The notes under the pieces: model-generated
Database searches by the model: none
What the model was told of the DNA's origin: nothing
What the model saw: only the letters and a program-made list of their open reading frames with translations
DNA from: Streptomyces sp. CB02056
GTDB lineage: Bacteria > Actinomycetota > Actinomycetes > Streptomycetales > Streptomycetaceae
Length of the DNA stretch: 64,000 nt
Assembly (NCBI RefSeq): GCF_001905545.1
Contig: NZ_LIPD01000019.1
Span: 62,001 to 126,000 of the forward strand
Direction: 5' to 3'
Program-made: the position numbers and the translations under genes
In this document: in pieces, positions 49,025 through 57,516 of the stretch
How positions within the stretch are numbered: the stretch's first letter is position 1
Layout: each line of letters opens with the position of its first letter

Positions 49025-50540
49025 ACTCCGTACGGCCGGGCCGGCTCGCCACCGTCACCGTGCCGCCGTGCGCCCCGACCACGGCCCGGACGATCGCCAG
49101 GCCGAGCCCGGTCGAGCCGGTGGCCCGGGAGCGGGCCCGGTCGCCCCGGACGAAGCGCTCGAAGACCCGCTCGGCCAGCTCCGGCGCGATCCCCGGGCCG
49201 TCGTCCGTGACGCTCAACTCGACCTGGCCGTCCGCCCGTTCGAGCCGCAGCTCGACCTCGGTGCCGGGCGGGGTGTGGCTCCGGGCGTTGGCCAGCAGGT
49301 TGGCCACCACCTGGCTCAGCCGGTGCCCGTCCCCGCGCACCAGCACCGGTTCCTCGGGCAGGACGAGCCGCCAGCGGTGCTCCGGTCCGGCGGCACGGGC
49401 GTCGGCCACCGCGTCGAGGGCGGTCCGGGTCAGGTCCACCTCCTCCTCGGCCAGCGGGCGGCCGGCGTCCAGCCGGGCGAGCAGCAGCAGGTCCTCGACG
49501 ATCGCCCCCATCCGCAGCGCCTCGGCGTCGATCCGCTCCAGCGAGTGCCGCACCTCGGGCGGCACCGGCCCGGGGTGGCGCAGCGCCAGCTCGGCGTGGC
49601 CGCGGACCGCCGCGACCGGGGTGCGCAACTCGTGGCTGGCGTCGGCGGCGAAGCCGCGCAGCCGCTCCTCCACCGCGTGGCGGCGGGCGAGTGCGCCGCC
49701 GACGTGCCCGAGCATCCGGTTGAGCGCGGCGCCGACCCGGCCGACCTCGGTGCGCGGGTCGTCGTCGGGCACGCGCTCGGCGAGCATCACCTCACCGCTG
49801 GCGAGCGGCAGCGCGCTGACCCGCTCGGCCATGCCCACCACCCGCCGCAGCGGGCGCAGCGAGACGCCGACCCAGGCGGCCCCGGCAGCACCGGCCGCGG
49901 CGACGGAGATCGCGAACACGGTGAGCTCCAGGGTCGCCAGCCGCTCGACGGTGTCCTCGGCCGGGCGCAGCGGCAGACCGCTGACCAGCACGTCGCCGTC
50001 CCGCCCGGTGACCGCGCGGACCCGGTAGCGCCCCAGGGCCCGGCCGAGGTCGAGGGTGCGGGCCGGGCCGTCGACGGACAGGGCGGCCAGCGCGTGCTGC
50101 TGCTCGGGGGTGAAGGCGACCCGGTCGTCCTCGTCGCCGGGGCTGTCCACGTCGTCGGCGTCCCCGTCGACCACGCCCGCGGCGGTGACCCGGCCGCCGA
50201 GCAGCCGTACGCCGAGGGTGCCGGGGGTCTGGGCCCGGGTGTCGGGGCCGGCGCCCTGGGCGGTGTGCTCCAGGCTCGCGGCGTAGCGTCCGCCGGACTC
50301 GGTGAGCTGCTGGTCCAGCCGGTCGACCAGGAAGTGGCGCAGCGCGGCGGTGGTGGCGAGGCCGACGGCGGCGCAGGTGACGACCAGCAGCACCAGCAGT
50401 CCGGCGATCAGCCGGGCCCGCAGGGTGCGGGGCACCAGCCGGGCGACGCGGGACCCCAGGCGCTTCGCGTCGCGGGACCCCAGGCGCTTCGGGCCGCGGG
50501 ACTTTTGGCGCTTCGCGTCGCGGGCCTGCGCGCCGCTCAC
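49005..50540 (-). CDS. OmpR-type sensor histidine kinase
   Basis: The 511-residue kinase has an N-terminal 24-base-repeat segment (three RDAKRQKS-like units). A transmembrane helix (LIAGLLVLLVVTCAAVGLA), an extracellular domain and a second helix follow, then HAMP, the HisKA domain (FAADASHELRTPVAAVRG) and a HATPase domain (NLLANARSHT, DDGPGI, STGLGLAIV). Its GTG start overlaps the regulator stop. It pairs with the downstream-facing regulator 50537-51253 and is likely to sense an envelope signal. The flavin operon is divergent. Confidence 0.92.
   Translation of the reverse strand: MSGAQARDAKRQKSRGPKRLGSRDAKRLGSRVARLVPRTLRARLIAGLLVLLVVTCAAVGLATTAALRHFLVDRLDQQLTESGGRYAASLEHTAQGAGPDTRAQTPGTLGVRLLGGRVTAAGVVDGDADDVDSPGDEDDRVAFTPEQQHALAALSVDGPARTLDLGRALGRYRVRAVTGRDGDVLVSGLPLRPAEDTVERLATLELTVFAISVAAAGAAGAAWVGVSLRPLRRVVGMAERVSALPLASGEVMLAERVPDDDPRTEVGRVGAALNRMLGHVGGALARRHAVEERLRGFAADASHELRTPVAAVRGHAELALRHPGPVPPEVRHSLERIDAEALRMGAIVEDLLLLARLDAGRPLAEEEVDLTRTALDAVADARAAGPEHRWRLVLPEEPVLVRGDGHRLSQVVANLLANARSHTPPGTEVELRLERADGQVELSVTDDGPGIAPELAERVFERFVRGDRARSRATGSTGLGLAIVRAVVGAHGGTVTVASRPGRTEFTVRLP
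50449..50520 (-). repeat. Three tandem 24-base repeats in the kinase N-terminus
   Basis: Units at 50449-50472, 50473-50496 and 50497-50520 are near-identical and in frame. They encode RDAKRQKS, RGPKRLGS and RDAKRLGS next to the first membrane helix. Copy number may vary between strains. Confidence 0.9.
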
Positions 50541-51253
50541 GTCGCGGCCTTGATCAGGTAACCCGCGCCGCGCACCGTGTGGATCATCGGACTGCGCCCG
50601 GCGTCCACCTTCTTGCGCAGGTAGCTGATGTACAGCTCCACGATGTGCGCCTGCCCGCCGAAGTCGTACGACCAGACGGCGTCCAGGATCTGCGCCTTGC
50701 TGAGCACCTGCCGGGGGTGGCGCATCAGGTGGGCGAGCAGCGCGTACTCGGTGGGGCTGAGCTCGACCGCCTCCCCGCCCCGGGTGACCTCGCGGGCCCG
50801 GTCGTCCAGCACCAGGTCGCCGAGCACCAGGGCGTGCGGGGGCGGCTGCCCGGGCGCGGCGGGCGGGGCGGCCCGGCGCAGCAGGCCGCGCAGCCGGACC
50901 ACCACCTCGGCCAGACTGAACGGCTTGGTCACGTAGTCGTCGCCGCCGGCCGCGATGCCGGCGATCCGCTCCTCGACGGCGTCCCGGGCGGTGAGGAAGA
51001 GCACCCGCGCCTCGGGCTGCCCGGCGTGGATGCGGCGCAGCACCTCCAGGCCGTCGAGGTCGGGCAGCATCACGTCCAGCACCACGGCGTGCGGCCGCCA
51101 TTCCGCGGCGGCCTCGACGGCGGCCAGGCCGGTGGTCGCGCCGCGCGCCTGCCAGCCCTCGTAGCGGACGGCCCCGCACACCACCTCGACCAGGTCCGGT
51201 TCGTCGTCGACGACCAGGACCCGCCAGTCCGGGCGGCCGGCGGTCTCGTCCAT
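50537..51253 (-). CDS. OmpR/PhoP-family response regulator
   Basis: The 238-residue protein has a receiver (VLVVDDEPDLVEVV, phospho-acceptor Asp60 in VVLDVMLPDLDG, TKPFSLAEV) and a winged-helix DNA-binding domain (VELSPTEYALLAHLM, VWSYDFGGQAHIVELYISYLRKK). Its stop overlaps the kinase start (GTGA). The start was set at 51253, with GAGGGAG upstream; an ATG at 51289 is possible. Direct repeats CTCAGAGC at 51402 and 51413 in the divergent promoter are likely binding sites. Confidence 0.94.
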   Translation of the reverse strand: MDETAGRPDWRVLVVDDEPDLVEVVCGAVRYEGWQARGATTGLAAVEAAAEWRPHAVVLDVMLPDLDGLEVLRRIHAGQPEARVLFLTARDAVEERIAGIAAGGDDYVTKPFSLAEVVVRLRGLLRRAAPPAAPGQPPPHALVLGDLVLDDRAREVTRGGEAVELSPTEYALLAHLMRHPRQVLSKAQILDAVWSYDFGGQAHIVELYISYLRKKVDAGRSPMIHTVRGAGYLIKAAT

Positions 51254-51401
51254 GGGGGCTCCCTCGGGCTCGTGCTGCGCGGTGCTCATCCTGACCCGCC
51301 CCGATGAGAAAGCGCTGAGACCCCGGAAAGTGGTTCGTAGACCATCACACTGCCACTGACCTGCATGAACGCCTTCACAGTGGGTACCGCAAGCCGGCCG
51401 A

Positions 51402-51420
51402 CTCAGAGCCGGCTCAGAGC
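51402..51420. promoter_or_regulatory. 11-base-spaced direct repeats, likely OmpR-type binding site
   Basis: CTCAGAGC at 51402-51409 and again at 51413-51420 are exact copies one helical turn apart. This is the spacing of tandem subunits of OmpR-family regulators. They lie in the gap between the regulator gene and the flavin operon. Confidence 0.5.
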
Positions 51421-51480
51421 TTGCGCTGCGATCGTGGGCGGCCCGGCGGTCCTCGCCGCCGGGCGCTGAGGAGGTTCCCG

Positions 51481-52860
51481 ATGAGCACTGCCGCCGCACC
51501 GACGTCGCGGCCCGGGCCCCGGCCGGCACCCGACCGCCCGAGGCACCGGGCGGCGCCACGACCACCGTTCGCCCTCGACCCGCGCGCGGCGCTCGGCCTG
51601 GTCGCCGTGGGCGCGCTCGGCGTGCTCGCGCTGTGGTGGTCGGGCACCCCGGCGGTGGTCGGCGCGGCCGACTGGCTGACCGGCGCCGGCCGGATCACCG
51701 GGCTGCTGGCCGGCTACGCCGCGCCGGTGCTGCTCCTGCTGATGGCCCGGCTGCCGCCGGTGGAGCGCGGGGTCGGGGCGGACCGGCTGGCGCGCTGGCA
51801 CGCCTTCGGCGGGCGGTGGATGGTGGCCCTGGTCTCGGTGCACGTGCTGACGGTCGTCTGGGGCTACGCGCTGACCGACGGGCGCGGGGTGGTCGGCGAG
51901 GGCGTGGAGATCGTCTTCCACTACCCCGAGATGGTCAAGGCCGCCCTGGGCACCCTGCTGCTGCTCGGCACCGGCGCCGTCTCCGCCCGGATCGCGCGAC
52001 GCCGCCTCCCGTACGAGACCTGGTACTACCTGCACCTGGCGACCTACCTCGCGGTGGCGCTGGCCTTCTCCCACCAGCTCGCCACCGGCGCCGACCTGGG
52101 CGGCGGCCCCGGCCGGGCCGCCTGGTACGCGCTCTACTTCGGGACGGCGGCGCTGCTCGGCTGGTTCCGGCTGCTGCGGCCGTGGCTGCTCGACCGGCGG
52201 CACGGCCTGACCGTCGCCGAGGTGCGGCCGGAGGGCCCCGGCGTGGTGTCGCTCTTCCTGACCGGGCGGCGGCTGGACGGACTCCGCGCCGAGCCGGGCC
52301 AGTTCTTCCGGCTCCAGTTCCAAGCCCCCGGGCTGCGCTGGGCCGCCAACCCGTACTCGCTGTCCGCGCCGCCCCACCCGAGCTTCCTGCGCTTCACGGT
52401 CAAGGACCTCGGCGGGCACAGCGCCGCCGTGGCCGCCCTGCGCCCGGGGACCAGGGTGCGCGCCGAGGGCCCGTACGGGGCGTTCACCGGGCGGCGGCTG
52501 CGGCAGCGCCGGGTGCTGCTGCTCGGCGCTGGGGTGGGGATCACCCCGCTGCGCGCCCTGTTCGAGACGCTGCCGGGCGAGCTGACCCTGGTCCAGCGGG
52601 CCCGGCGGCCGCAGGACGTGCTGTTCCGGGCGGAACTGGCCGATGTCGCCCGGCGGCGCGGTGCGGCGGTGCACGAGCTGCTCGGCTCGCGCGAGCAGGT
52701 CGGCGACCTCGGCGCCGCGCTGGCCCGGCTGGTCCCGGACCTCGCCGACCACGAGGTCTACCTGTGCGGCCCGGAGGCGATGGCCGAGGAGGCCGTGCGC
52801 GCACTGCGGGCCGCGGGGGTGCGGCGGGGGCGCATCCACCACGAGAGCTTTTCGTTCTGA
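51481..52860 (+). CDS. Ferric-reductase-like transmembrane/ferredoxin reductase fusion protein
   Basis: The 459-residue protein has about six transmembrane helices (40-225) with His pairs in helices (SVHVLTVVWG, YYLHLATYL) that could bind haem, as in ferric reductase domains. A cytoplasmic FAD-binding (GQFFRLQF, NPYSLSAPP) and NAD(P)-binding domain (LLLGAGVGITPLRALFE, YLCGPEAMAEEAV) follow. It should take electrons from NAD(P)H and move them across the membrane. It is first in an operon with FMN-binding and ApbE proteins. The ATG follows GAGGAGG. Confidence 0.9.
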   Translation: MSTAAAPTSRPGPRPAPDRPRHRAAPRPPFALDPRAALGLVAVGALGVLALWWSGTPAVVGAADWLTGAGRITGLLAGYAAPVLLLLMARLPPVERGVGADRLARWHAFGGRWMVALVSVHVLTVVWGYALTDGRGVVGEGVEIVFHYPEMVKAALGTLLLLGTGAVSARIARRRLPYETWYYLHLATYLAVALAFSHQLATGADLGGGPGRAAWYALYFGTAALLGWFRLLRPWLLDRRHGLTVAEVRPEGPGVVSLFLTGRRLDGLRAEPGQFFRLQFQAPGLRWAANPYSLSAPPHPSFLRFTVKDLGGHSAAVAALRPGTRVRAEGPYGAFTGRRLRQRRVLLLGAGVGITPLRALFETLPGELTLVQRARRPQDVLFRAELADVARRRGAAVHELLGSREQVGDLGAALARLVPDLADHEVYLCGPEAMAEEAVRALRAAGVRRGRIHHESFSF

Positions 52861-52961
52861 GCCCGTCCGCTCGCGGAGTCCGTTCGCCCGCCGAGTCCTT
52901 CCGCCCGCTGAGCCCGTTCGTTCGCCGAGCCCGTCCGCCCGCTGAGCCCGTTCGGCTCGCC
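52859..52961. repeat. Six degenerate 17-base tandem repeats
   Basis: Units such as GAGCCCGTCCGCTCGCG and GAGTCCGTTCGCCCGCC follow head to tail from the reductase stop codon to just before the RBS of the FMN-binding gene. The last unit has 18 bases. This non-coding spacer may set the transcript's stability or structure. Confidence 0.85.
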
Positions 52962-52986
52962 AAGCACCTGAGGAGCGTTGATTTCC

Positions 52987-53457
52987 ATGCGCCGAGCCGT
53001 CGTCACCAGCGCCGCCACCGCGGCCGGGGTGGTGCTGCTGCTGTCCCTCAAGCCGCACGAGGCGGCCGGGCCCGCCCCGGTGATCGGCTCGGGGGCGGGT
53101 ACCGGTTCCGGTTCCGATGTCTCGCAGCCGTCGGAGGCCCCAGCACCCTCCTCTTCCGCCTCCGCCGCGGGCACGGGCGCCACCCGGAAGGTCAACGGCG
53201 ACACCGTCAACACCCGGTACGGGCCGGTCCAGGTGCAGGTCACCCTGGCCGGCAGCCGGATCACCGCCGTCGACGTGGTCAAGTACCCGAACTCCGAGCG
53301 CCGCGACCGCGAGATCAACAGCTCCGCGCTGCCCGTGCTCAACCAGGAGGCGATATCCGCGCAGAGCGCCGCCATCGACGTGGTCAGCGGCGCGACGTAC
53401 ACCAGCGACGGCTACGTCCGCTCCCTGCAGAGCGCCCTCGACCGGGCCAAGGGCTGA
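52987..53457 (+). CDS. Secreted FMN-binding domain protein (covalent flavoprotein)
   Basis: The 156-residue protein has a signal or anchor helix at the N-terminus (VTSAATAAGVVLLLS) and a Ser/Ala-rich linker. An FMN-binding domain ends in DVVSGATYTSDGY, the covalent flavinylation motif (SGATxT, Thr137-Thr139) used in RnfG/NqrC-type proteins. It is expected to be flavinylated by the ApbE protein encoded next and to carry electrons outside the membrane. The ATG was chosen over an upstream TTG because GAGGAG lies at a better distance. Confidence 0.9.
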   Translation: MRRAVVTSAATAAGVVLLLSLKPHEAAGPAPVIGSGAGTGSGSDVSQPSEAPAPSSSASAAGTGATRKVNGDTVNTRYGPVQVQVTLAGSRITAVDVVKYPNSERRDREINSSALPVLNQEAISAQSAAIDVVSGATYTSDGYVRSLQSALDRAKG

Positions 53458-53465
53458 GGCGCCCC

Positions 53466-54242
53466 GTGCTGCGCCACGCCGAGCCCGTGATGGGCACCGT
53501 CTTCTCGATCGCCGTCCGCGACCCCGGCCCCGGCACCGCCGCCGCGCTGGAGCGGATCGCCGAACGGCTGCACCGGATCGACGCGGTGTTCTCCACCTAC
53601 CGGCCGGACAGCGACATCAGCCGCCTCGACCGGGGCGAACTCGCCCTGGACGACTGCGATCCGGAGGTCCGCGCCGTGCTGGCGGCCTGCCGCGACGTGG
53701 CCGCCGAGACGGACGGCCACTTCAGCGAGCGGCCGGGCGGGCGGCTGGACCCGAGCGGCTGGGTCAAGGGGTGGGCGGTCGAGCAGGCAGCCGGCCTGCT
53801 GCGCTCCTCCGGCGCCCGGCAGTACTGCGTCAGCGGCGGCGGGGACGTGCAGACCGCCGGAGGCCCGTGGCGGATCGGCATCGCCGACCCCCGGCAGCCG
53901 GGGCTGCTGGCCGCCGTCCTCGCCGGTGACGACCTCGCCGTGGCCACCTCCGGCACCGCCGAGCGCGGCGCGCACATCCTCGACCCGCACACCGGCCGCC
54001 CGGCCCACGGCCTGGCCTCGCTCACCCTGGTCGGCGCCCCGGGCACCGGCATCGCCCGCACCGACGCCTGGGCCACCGCCGCGTTCGCCATGGGCCCGGA
54101 CCGCGCCCTCGCCTGGGCCGCCCGCCGACCCGGCATCGAGGCCCTGGCCGTCCTGCCGGATGGCTCGAAGCGCTGGACGCCGGGCCTGCCCAGGCACCTC
54201 CCGGCGAGCGGTCCGGCGGACTGGCGAGCCGCCGTCGGCTGA
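53466..54242 (+). CDS. apbE: FAD:FMN transferase (ApbE)
   Basis: The 258-residue protein has the ApbE family layout: MGTVFSIAV at the start, DAVFSTYRPDSDISRLDRGE and DPSGWVKGWAVEQA. Further motifs are SGGGDVQTAG (glycine-rich FAD site), ATSGTAERGAHILDPHTGR and RTDAWATAAF with the metal ligand. It transfers FMN from FAD onto Thr or Ser of the partner protein. The FMN-binding substrate is encoded immediately upstream. It has no signal peptide, so FMN attachment would take place in the cytoplasm, or the protein is exported another way. The GTG start follows TGAGG. Confidence 0.93.
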   Translation: MLRHAEPVMGTVFSIAVRDPGPGTAAALERIAERLHRIDAVFSTYRPDSDISRLDRGELALDDCDPEVRAVLAACRDVAAETDGHFSERPGGRLDPSGWVKGWAVEQAAGLLRSSGARQYCVSGGGDVQTAGGPWRIGIADPRQPGLLAAVLAGDDLAVATSGTAERGAHILDPHTGRPAHGLASLTLVGAPGTGIARTDAWATAAFAMGPDRALAWAARRPGIEALAVLPDGSKRWTPGLPRHLPASGPADWRAAVG

Positions 54243-54277
54243 CCGCGGCCGCCCCGAGAACGCTCGTTCCGTATGCG

Positions 54278-54323
54278 GAACGGTCGTTCTCGGGAATGCC
54301 CGTTCCCGGGAACGACCGTTCCG
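54278..54323. terminator. Bidirectional terminator hairpin
   Basis: Two 18-base arms (54278-54295 and 54306-54323) pair with one G-U and a 10-base loop. It lies between the convergent flavin operon and the Nudix-like gene. Confidence 0.8.
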
Positions 54324-54325
54324 GC

Positions 54326-55351
54326 CTACGCCCGCTCCTGCTGCGCCGCCCGCCAGGCCTCCCAGGCGACCAGCGGCGCGAGGTACGACCAGCGCCGCGA
54401 GCCGTCCGGACAGGTGCCGCCCTCGACCAGCTCGGAGACCGTACGGCGGGTGAAGGGCACCCAGACGGCCATGTCGTGCTCGAAGGTGCTGTGGCAGGCC
54501 TCGCGGCGGCGGTCGATCCCGGCCGCGTCGAGCCGGGACCGGACGGTGGCCACCAGCGTGTAGCAGGAGGCCGGCTCGCTCCAGCCCAGCCAGGTGATCA
54601 CGGTCGGCCCGACGTCGTCCGGCAGCAGCCCCAGCTCCTCCTCCAGCGCCCGCCGGACCAGCCCGTAGAAGTCCTCGGCGGCGCCGGGCTCGTCGCGGTA
54701 CTTCATCGTCTCGTTGATCCCGACCGTCCACTGCGCCGGGAAGGTGTTGACCGCCAGCGAGCGGCGGAGCAGCAGCAGCCGGCCCAGCCGGTCCCGCACC
54801 GCGACGCAGGCGCTGACCATCGTGGGCGGGGCGACGGCCACGAAGCTCGTCAGTCCCTCGTCCAGGGCCGCGCGCAGCAGCCGGGCCGCCGCCGGGTCCT
54901 CCCGGCCCAGCCGGGTGGTGGCCATGCACTCCGCGTAGTCGCTCTCGGCGATGTCCACCTCGCAGACCCGCGCGCCGCCGTGCTCGCCGTGATCGACCGT
55001 CAGCCGCGAGATGTACGCCGTCCGGCCCGCCGCACCGGCCGCCCGCTGGCGCGCCACCTCCTCGGCCCACCCGGCCGCGTCCAGCGCGTGCGGGCGCTCC
55101 ACCCGCCCGCGGTGCGCCGTCACCAGCGTGCCCGGCACCAGCGGCCGGGCCACGGACCAGGTGATCAGCGGCGCCAGCCCGTCCGCCCGCACGTCGTGCG
55201 CCCGGGCCGCCGCCGTCAGGCTCGCCCGCCGGACCCGCGGCACCGGCACCCGGGAGCCGAGCCGGGACCCGCCGAACTTGGCGAAGTCGTACACCAGATT
55301 GGTCACCACGCCGAGCAGCAGGGCTCCACCGATCCCCAGCAGCCACTCCAT
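54326..55351 (-). CDS. Membrane-anchored Nudix-like protein
   Basis: The 341-residue protein starts MEWLLGIGGALLLGVVTNLV, one N-terminal transmembrane helix. The C-terminal half (about 195-310) resembles a Nudix hydrolase: VRDRLGRLLLLRRS, GINETMKYRD, then DFYGLVRRALEEELGL, in which the REx2EE core reads RALEEEL. The middle part (LITWSVARPLVPGTLV, RTAYISRLTVDHGE) has no known fold. It may clear a nucleotide or sugar-nucleotide signal near the membrane. The start was chosen because the helix begins there. Confidence 0.8.
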   Translation of the reverse strand: MEWLLGIGGALLLGVVTNLVYDFAKFGGSRLGSRVPVPRVRRASLTAAARAHDVRADGLAPLITWSVARPLVPGTLVTAHRGRVERPHALDAAGWAEEVARQRAAGAAGRTAYISRLTVDHGEHGGARVCEVDIAESDYAECMATTRLGREDPAAARLLRAALDEGLTSFVAVAPPTMVSACVAVRDRLGRLLLLRRSLAVNTFPAQWTVGINETMKYRDEPGAAEDFYGLVRRALEEELGLLPDDVGPTVITWLGWSEPASCYTLVATVRSRLDAAGIDRRREACHSTFEHDMAVWVPFTRRTVSELVEGGTCPDGSRRWSYLAPLVAWEAWRAAQQERA

Positions 55352-55520
55352 CCCGGTTCCCCCACTTCCGCGATCGATCCGCCCATTGTGGAGGCGCCCC
55401 GCGTGGCGGCGGAAGGGCCTTCGCCCTCGGGGCGGCCTGCGGAGCGATTCCAGGGCGGTCCCGGGGCCGGTGCTAGGGTGATCGAAAAGTCGGCTCGGGG
55501 CTCGGAGGCACTGAACAGTC

Positions 55521-56870
55521 GTGCGGACGCCGAGGATTGACGGGTCCACGGCCCGGCCGACCGTCCGCCCGGGCCGCCCGGGCCCGCGCGCCTTCGCCCG
55601 GTCCGCGGCTCGCCGCTTCCCCGCCGCCGCCCGCTACCTCCTGCTCTGCCTCGGCACCGGTCTGGCCGCGCTGGTCGGGCTCTGCCTGCTGCTCGTCGTC
55701 CTCGCCCTCTGCCTGGTCGGCGTGGGCCTGCCGCTCCTCCCGCCGGCCCTGCGACTGCTGCGCCGCTCCGCCGACTTCCACCGACGCCGGGTCGGCGCCC
55801 GGCTCGGCGGCGAGCGGCTGCGCACGCCGTACGGCGACCGGCTGTCCCTACGCGACCCGGCCGCCGGCAAGGACCTGCTCTGGCTGCTCGCCCACGGCAC
55901 GGCCGGGACGGCCCTGTGCGCCGGCGCCCTCACCCTGTGCAGCCACGCCTTCAACTGGCTGACGGCACCGGTGTGGTGGCAGCTGCTGCCGGACGAGCGC
56001 GGGAAGATCATCCTGCTGACCGTCGACTCCTGGCCGATGGCCGCCGCCGCGGCGCTGGGCGGCATCGGCTACGCCGCCGTCACCCTGGTCGCACTGCCGC
56101 CGCTCGCCGACCTGCACGCCCGGGCCTCCGGCCGACTGCTGGTCGCCCGGCCCCGCGTCTCGCTCGCCCACCGCGTCCGGGAGCTGACCACCAGCCGGTC
56201 CGAGGCGCTGGACGCCCACGCCGCCGAACTGCGCCGGATCGAACGGGACTTGCACGACGGCGCCCAGGCCAACCTGGTGGCCGTCTCGCTCCGGCTCGGC
56301 ATGATCCGCCGCGCGCTCGACCAACGCCCCGAGCAGGCAGCCGCGTTGGTGGACTCCACCCAACTCGTCGCCGAACAGGCCCTGGAGTCGCTGCGCTCCC
56401 TGGTGCGCGGCATCCACCCGCCGCTGCTCGCCGACCGCGGCCTGGCCGAGGCCGTACGGTCGCTCGCCGCCCGCTGCGCCGTACCGACCCGGGTCGAGCT
56501 GCACAACTCCGAGGCGCCCGTGGGAAGTTCCGCAGGCCGTTCCGCGGGCCCGTCCCCCGACCGCTCCGCCGACCCGCCGCCGCGCGCACCGGCCGCCGCC
56601 GAGGCCGCCGCCTACTTCGTGGTCTCCGAGGCGCTCGCCAACGTCGCCCGGCACAGCGGCGCCCGCGGCGCCCTGGTCCGGCTGCGGATCACCACTGCCG
56701 CCATCGCCGTCCGGGTCGAGGACGACGGCCGGGGCGGCGCCGTCGAGGGCGCCGGAAGCGGGCTGCCCGGACTGCGCCGCCGGGCCGCCGCGTTCGACGG
56801 CACCACCCGCCTGTCCAGCCCGCCCGGGGGCCCGACCATCCTGGAAGTGGAGATCCCGTGCGGATCCTGA
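55521..56870 (+). CDS. NarL-type sensor histidine kinase
   Basis: The 449-residue kinase has about four membrane segments (38-75, 120-145, 160-195) and the HisKA_3 domain with [16 protein letters not shown] (phospho-His244). Its ATPase domain has FVVSEALANVARHS and GSGLPGLRRRAAA, and a Ser/Pro-rich insert sits in between. It resembles the kinase at 39155-40375 in layout. The GTG start is downstream of a TAGGGT (55474-55479) and GGAGG. Its 3' end overlaps the regulator gene by 13 bases. Confidence 0.91.
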   Translation: MRTPRIDGSTARPTVRPGRPGPRAFARSAARRFPAAARYLLLCLGTGLAALVGLCLLLVVLALCLVGVGLPLLPPALRLLRRSADFHRRRVGARLGGERLRTPYGDRLSLRDPAAGKDLLWLLAHGTAGTALCAGALTLCSHAFNWLTAPVWWQLLPDERGKIILLTVDSWPMAAAAALGGIGYAAVTLVALPPLADLHARASGRLLVARPRVSLAHRVRELTTSRSEALDAHAAELRRIERDLHDGAQANLVAVSLRLGMIRRALDQRPEQAAALVDSTQLVAEQALESLRSLVRGIHPPLLADRGLAEAVRSLAARCAVPTRVELHNSEAPVGSSAGRSAGPSPDRSADPPPRAPAAAEAAAYFVVSEALANVARHSGARGALVRLRITTAAIAVRVEDDGRGGAVEGAGSGLPGLRRRAAAFDGTTRLSSPPGGPTILEVEIPCGS

Positions 56871-57511
56871 TCGCCGAGGACAACGCCCTGCTCCGCGAGG
56901 GCCTGGTCCTGCTGCTGCACAGCGAGGGACACGAGGTGTGCGCGACCGTCGAGCACGGCGACGACCTGCTGCCCGCCCTGCTCGACCACCGCCCCGACGT
57001 CGCCGTGGTCGACGTCCGGCTGCCCCCGGACTTCCGCGACGAGGGCCTGCGCGCCGCCGTCGAGGCCCGCCGCCGACTGCCCGCGCTGCCCGTCCTGATC
57101 CTCTCCCAGTACGTCGAACGCGCCTACGCCGCCGAGCTGCTCGCCGACAGCGCCACCGGCGTCGGCTACCTCCTCAAGGACCGGGTCGGCCGCGCCGAGG
57201 AGTTCCTCCAGGCGCTGCGGCGGGTCGCCGAGGGCGGCACCGCGATGGACCCGGAGGTCATCTCCCAGCTGATGGCCCACCGCACCGGTCCCGACCCGCT
57301 GGCCGCCCTCACCCCGCGCGAGCGCGAGGTGCTCGCCCTGATGGCCGAGGGCCACAACAACCCGACCATCGCCCGGCTCCTCTTCCTCGCCGAGAGCTCG
57401 GTGAACAAGCACATCGGCAGCATCTTCGGCAAGCTCGGCATGCCCACCCCCGACACCGGCCACCGCCGGGTCCGTGCCGTCCTCACCTACCTGCGCACGC
57501 TCGCCGATTGA
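56858..57511 (+). CDS. LuxR/NarL-family response regulator
   Basis: The 217-residue regulator has VRILIAEDNALLREGL, phospho-acceptor Asp52 in VVDVRLPPD and YLLKDRVG. The helix-turn-helix shows [18 protein letters not shown] and SSVNKHIGSIFGKL. It starts inside the kinase gene with GGAG before GTG. It is close to the regulator at 40360-41007, sharing the PPDFRDEGLRAA receiver loop. The downstream end is 5 bases from the convergent SNF2 gene, so there is no room for a conventional terminator. The target genes are unknown. Confidence 0.93.
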   Translation: MRILIAEDNALLREGLVLLLHSEGHEVCATVEHGDDLLPALLDHRPDVAVVDVRLPPDFRDEGLRAAVEARRRLPALPVLILSQYVERAYAAELLADSATGVGYLLKDRVGRAEEFLQALRRVAEGGTAMDPEVISQLMAHRTGPDPLAALTPREREVLALMAEGHNNPTIARLLFLAESSVNKHIGSIFGKLGMPTPDTGHRRVRAVLTYLRTLAD

Positions 57512-57516
57512 CGCGT

